From contig NC_091864.1 in the NCBI RefSeq assembly GCF_019399895.1, positions 7,728,001-7,792,000 on the forward strand: a stretch of 64,000 nt of DNA, written 5' to 3'. The notes under the pieces are model-generated. The model ran no database searches. It was not told the DNA's origin and saw only the letters and a list, made by a program, of their open reading frames with translations. This DNA is from Cardiocondyla obscurior. Lineage: Eukaryota > Arthropoda > Insecta > Hymenoptera > Formicidae. This document shows positions 60,801-64,000 of the stretch, one piece after another. How positions within the stretch are numbered: the stretch's first letter is position 1; every line of letters starts with the position of its first letter. Both the position numbers and the translations under genes were made by a program.

Positions 60801-63055
60801 CTCGTTGATCGCGCAGGATTTGCTTGCCACGTGGCCGGAGCCGACGACGCGATTCGTCAAAGTCTTCCCTTACGAATACCAGCGAGCTCTCAAACAGCTG
60901 GAAGAATCGAAGCAGCAACAAACTACCAACGTGGTAAACGGTAACGCTCAGATAACGAATGGCAAAATTAAAGATATCGAGGACTCGATAGAAGATGCGG
61001 AAATGGCACAGCGGAAGCTCGACAAGATTAAGGGCTTTATGAAGTACTCTAGGCAGAAGGTCATGTACAGACCGGCCGAAAAGCGCTTAGAAGACTGGGA
61101 CGAGATATACAATTTCCAAGGCGTTAGAAAGACGCTACGAGTGCAAGCTGCGAGGTGCATGGAGTGCGGCGTGCCATTTTGCCAGAGCAGCCACGGCTGC
61201 CCATTGGGCAACATTATTCCTAAGTGGAACGATCTCGTGTTCCATCAAAACTGGAAAGAGGCCTTGAATCAATTGCTACAAACTAATAACTTCCCCGGTA
61301 AGTCAAGAATAATTAATTTGCAAAAATATTTTATATTAAATACGAATTCTCTTTTAGTAATAAATTTCATTTAACTGCGAATTTGATTTTCTTTTCTACA
61401 TACAATAAACTATATAAATAATTTTTATTTCAATTATTTTATTTTAATAATAAATTTTAATATTTTTTTAATTTAATAATAATATAAATAAAAATATAAT
61501 TATAATAATAATTTAATAATAAATTTTTAAAATAAAATAATAAATTATTTTTGATAATAAAAAGAGATTGGATAAATTTTTCGAAATTAAATTATTCCAG
61601 AGTTCACCGGAAGAGTTTGCCCCGCGCCCTGCGAAGGTGCATGCGTCCTAGGTATCTCCGAACCGCCCGTAACAATTAAAAACATCGAGTGCGCTATAAT
61701 CGATCACGCGTTCGAACAAGGCTGGATCGTGCCTCACCCACCGGCCAGAAGAACCGGACGATTGGTAGCTATAATCGGATCCGGTCCCGCAGGATTAGCT
61801 GCCGCTCATCAACTAAACAAAGCGGGCCATACGGTAACAGTATTCGAGAGAAACGACAGAATCGGTGGACTGCTGCAGTACGGCATACCGACGATGAAAC
61901 TATCAAAGCAAGTCGTACAGAGAAGAGTTTCTTTACTCGCCGCGGAAGGAATTATTTTCAAGACAAACGTCGACGTGGGGAAAAATATTACAATGCAGGT
62001 AAACTAGCGCGACAATTTTTTTTCTACAATATATATCGTCATTATAAATGTGTGGAAGAGAAAGAAAAAATTTTCTGATCCCCGCATAACGTTTATATTA
62101 TTTCAGGAACTTCAAGAACAGTACGACGCGGTATTATTATGTACGGGAGCGACGTGGCCACGAGATCTACCGATTCCTGGTCGACAGTTGGAGGGAATAC
62201 ACTTTGCTGTGAGCTTTTTGGAGCATTGGCAAAAGAAACAAATGGGTAACGCGGCGCCTTTAGATATGCGGCTGATAGCCAAGGGCAAAGATGTCGTCAT
62301 CATAGGCGGCGGTGACACTGGGTGCGATTGTATAGCAACCTCGTTGCGTCAAGGCGCGAAGACGATTACGACCTTTGAAATCTTGCCCGAGCCGCCGGCC
62401 CAGAGAGGCAAGGATAACCCGTGGCCTCAATTCCCACGAGTGTTCAAAGTTGACTACGGTCATGAGGAAGTGTCCCTAAAATTCGGTCGAGATCCACGTA
62501 GATACAGCACGCTGAGCAAGGAGTTCCTGGACGACGGGAAGGGTCATGTATGCGGCATCAAAACGGTGACTGTGGAATGGCGAAAGGACGATAATGGTCG
62601 GTGGAAAATGGAGGAAGTGCCAAACTCGGAGAAGGTGTACAAGTGCGACCTAGTGCTACTCGCCATGGGTTTTCTCGGGCCCGAGAAATACATCGCCACG
62701 GAAGTGAACGCTGAATTAGACGAAAGGGGAAACTATAAGACTCCGATTGGAAAATATCGTACAAATTTGCCCAACATTTACGCGGCAGGCGGTTAGTATA
62801 TTAATATCTAAATTAAACGTTAAATGTCTAATAAAAAGTTTTTGTTTTTCTTTAAAAAAAAATTTTTTTTTCTCTAATTTAATCTTTTGACTTTATCGTA
62901 CATATTTTTGTTAATTAGATTGTAGACGTGGACAGTCTCTCGTAGTGTGGGCGATTGCAGAAGGCAGATTGGCCGCGAAGGAAATTGATTTGGCCTTGAT
63001 GGGAGAAACCGGCCTTCCCGGAAGCGGTGGTGTCATAATTGGCGTTAGCGCTTAA
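45778..63055 (+). CDS. Glutamate synthase (GOGAT), fused GltB-GltD, NADH/NADPH type
   Basis: It converts glutamine, 2-oxoglutarate and reduced pyridine nucleotide to two glutamates. Coding exons: 45778-45894, 46541-46671, 48931-49057, 49158-49283, 49749-49892, 50042-50130, 50853-51057, 51317-51477, 53457-53562, 55320-55442, 56504-56730, 56816-56915, 57026-57360, 57597-57837, 57942-58079, 58327-58512, 58748-59031, 59157-61297, 61601-61998, 62107-62791 and 62919-63055. Phases agree throughout, giving 2,066 codons. Cys24 in EREACGVGFIV is the amidotransferase nucleophile; HNGEINTLRGN and EPNLSDSGSADC belong to the same domain. The FMN synthase domain is followed by a 3Fe-4S cluster (C1156, C1162, C1167) and the GXGXG domain. 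The GltD part has Cys clusters at 1614-1628 and 1667-1675, a FAD motif GSGPAG (1720) and a nucleotide motif GGGDTG (1860). The C-terminus is AGDCRRGQSLVVWAIAEGR, then a short tail. Cofactor preference cannot be read safely. Confidence 0.97.
45895..46540 (+). other. Glutamate synthase intron 1
   Basis: The donor is AAG|GTGAGC and the acceptor is TGAATTTCAG, phase 0. T-rich tracts occur at 46241-46262. No other feature is seen. Confidence 0.8.
47283..47299. repeat. Duplicated segment, copy 1
   Basis: GTTGCTCCGCCGATGCA is identical to 47742-47758. Similarity continues for about 90 bases with a pyrimidine-rich middle (cctgttcctcctttcag versus cctcctcctcctctcag). On the minus strand both copies lie just before a splice donor and read SCIGGAT in the same frame, so this resembles an exon duplication. 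Confidence 0.8.
47742..47758. repeat. Duplicated segment, copy 2
   Basis: This is the partner of 47283-47299, 459 bases away. It lies in the better-defined minus-strand exon 47864-47736, six bases from its donor. Confidence 0.8.
49284..50852 (+). other. Glutamate synthase introns 4-6 region
   Basis: Introns 49284-49748, 49893-50041 and 50131-50852 separate small exons 5 and 6. They contain A and T tracts (50267-50279 and 50620-50632) and no recognisable gene or mobile element. Confidence 0.75.
51478..53456 (+). other. Glutamate synthase intron 8 (1.98 kb)
   Basis: A phase-2 intron between GAILDR and NGLRPSR. It contains an 18-bp inverted repeat (51906-51923 and 52019-52036) and a GC-richer first 250 bases. 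It also has a GA-rich tract near 53270-53320 and a (GAAC)n run near 53353-53370. No coding exon was found. Confidence 0.75.
51906..52036. repeat. 18-bp perfect inverted repeat with 95-bp spacer
   Basis: ATTAATTCGCTGTTGCGC (51906-51923) is the exact reverse complement of 52019-52036. It could be the terminal repeats of a tiny MITE-like insertion of 131 bases, or a folded RNA element in the pre-mRNA. Clear target-site duplications were not seen. Confidence 0.85.
53563..55319 (+). other. Glutamate synthase intron 9 (1.76 kb)
   Basis: A phase-0 intron between NVVLK and SRLKPGRM. It includes C-rich stretches (53805-53815), T tracts (54265-54279 and 54954-55002) and a 13-bp inverted repeat (54923-54935 with 55029-55041). 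Long open frames at 54377-54966 are basic and unstructured and have no splice support. Confidence 0.75.
55443..56503 (+). other. Glutamate synthase intron 10 (1.06 kb)
   Basis: AT-rich, with TA/ATAT runs (55860-55880 and 56150-56240) and a T run at 56312-56337. It separates WLKEQ from ITMDEMRAAYV. No other feature is seen. Confidence 0.8.
59157..61297 (+). CDS. Glutamate synthase giant exon spanning the GltB-GltD junction
   Basis: One 2,141-base exon encodes residues 947-1661. It covers most of the FMN-binding synthase domain (GHDGGTGASSWTGIKSAG, ETHQVL), the 3Fe-4S loop CTMMRKCHLNTCPVG, the whole GXGXG region (GGEIVIYPP, GVGDHGCEYMTGG), a hydrophilic linker (about 1530-1575, QQQTTNVVNGNAQ) and the first GltD Fe-S cysteines (CMECGVPFCQSSHGCP). 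No intron marks the ancestral subunit fusion. Confidence 0.95.
61298..61600 (+). other. Glutamate synthase intron 18, extremely AT-rich
   Basis: A 303-base phase-1 intron made almost entirely of A and T between 61370 and 61590. It separates NNFP from EFTGRVCPAPC. An open frame runs a short way past the donor and ends at 61374. Confidence 0.85.
62107..62791 (+). CDS. Glutamate synthase exon 20, NAD(P)-binding part of GltD
   Basis: The acceptor is attatttcag and the donor is GGCG|GTTAGT. The exon begins ELQEQYDAVLLCTGATWPRD, contains DVVIIGGGDTGCDCIA for the second dinucleotide fold, then FEILPEPPAQRGKDNPWPQF and LVLLAMGFLGPE. It ends NIYAAG and joins DCRRGQSLV. Confidence 0.95.
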
Positions 63056-64000
63056 GGACCTCTCGATGGATGTTGGTCTTCCAATTAAAATGAGAAAGGA
63101 GCCACCGTGCACGCGTACCGCGAGGAAAAAGTCGTATCGACTATCAGGAGGCAAGGAGGAAAGTCCTTGAAGGTTCAAGGGTGGAAAGCTGTATGATTTG
63201 AGGATTCGAAAGTTCCAAGGAGACACAGCCTAGAATTATAGAATTCGGAAAATCTAAGAGTCTGAAGGATGTCAATATTCAGAATGAACTTCAAACAATT
63301 CAATAATTTGTTAATCCTAAGACGTGTGCGAAGATCGAAGAAAAACTCTCTTAGGACTTAAACGAATGACTCTAAAATTTCAAGCATTAAACGTCTAAAG
63401 ACCAGCAATTTCGTGCAATTGAATTTTACGATATCTACGAATTAGATCTTAGGGTTCAAAAGTTCAAATAATTAAGAATTTAACAGCGAGAGTATTACAG
63501 AAGCGAAATCTGGCTTTTTCGCAGATGCAAAAGAATTGAAGAATCGAAAGAGCTAACAATTTAAGGTATCGTTAAAGAATTAAAGAAAAAGATTGCGATA
63601 ACCTAACTCAAAATTGCAAGAATTTAGGACACTGTTCGAGAGTTTTTGAAAATATAAGAATTTATGATACAGAAATTTTATCTGAGAAAGCTGAAAAAAA
63701 ATATTATATTCCAAATATTTTTTAATCAAATTTATTAGTCGTGCGACGAAAATAATTCATTCTAAAGTGAACCACCTAATAATTTCCTTATCCGGAGGCA
63801 CAACAGCTCTGAAAACTAAAGGTTGCTACTTTTAAGGGCTACGACAAAATGAAAAATTGGAGAAACTGACGAGTTTCGAGTATTGTAAGTCTAAGCGATT
63901 AGAAGCGATTCGAGAATTTAAGGATCTAAGGATTCTCAGACTTCGATCTGGGATGTGATATAATCAAGTGAGAAAGCGAGACACGAAGTAAGATAAGTTT
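63056..64000 (+). other. Glutamate synthase 3' UTR / flank with degenerate repeats
   Basis: The sequence after the TAA (63053-63055) is rich in variants of AAGAATTTAAGGA and GAATC/GAATT words throughout, mostly purine-rich on the plus strand. I found no AATAAA signal before the window ends. No coding sequence was recognised. Confidence 0.5.

Overview
The window looks like insect, probably hymenopteran (ant-like), nuclear DNA. It has AT-rich intergenic sequence with many homopolymer tracts, compact GT-AG introns, and scattered GC/CpG-rich blocks. It carries three conserved animal genes. All exon boundaries were read by eye from reading frame, splice sites and phase continuity. The species guess is inference.

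Layout. (1) 1-3542, plus strand: the 3' part of a spondin-type extracellular matrix gene (thrombospondin type-1, Kunitz, then two more TSP1 repeats). Its 5' part lies outside the window. (2) 3543-13468: convergent intergenic DNA, part of which is probably the 3' UTR of the next gene. It has a microsatellite block and a striking double inverted repeat. (3) 13469-22088, minus strand: a complete or nearly complete retinal degeneration B gene (rdgB/PITPNM/Nir family) in 18 coding exons. It encodes a PITP domain, an FFAT motif, a DDHD domain and an LNS2 domain, about 1,223 aa. The C-terminal end is ambiguous. (4) 22251-45768: a 23.5 kb gene-poor interval between the divergent rdgB and glutamate synthase genes. 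It holds GC-rich possible promoters or first exons, a cluster of CRE sites, palindromes and one plausible 76-codon ORF. (5) 45778-63055, plus strand: a full glutamate synthase (GOGAT) gene of 21 coding exons and 2,066 codons, fusing the bacterial GltB and GltD modules. A set of minus-strand splice-bounded exons lies inside its second coding intron and suggests a nested antisense transcript. (6) 63056-64000: 3' UTR or flank with a degenerate A/G-rich repetitive texture.

The three genes are not functionally linked. Spondin acts in the extracellular matrix, RdgB transfers phosphatidylinositol/phosphatidic acid at ER-plasma membrane contacts, and GOGAT makes glutamate from glutamine and 2-oxoglutarate. 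No tRNA, rRNA, CRISPR array or intact transposon was recognised. The least explained items are the nested antisense exons with a duplicated segment (47134-48240), the overlapping alternative hairpins after spondin (3958-4034), the CRE cluster (31213-31301), and the rdgB terminus where one sequence serves as both a stop codon and a strong splice donor.
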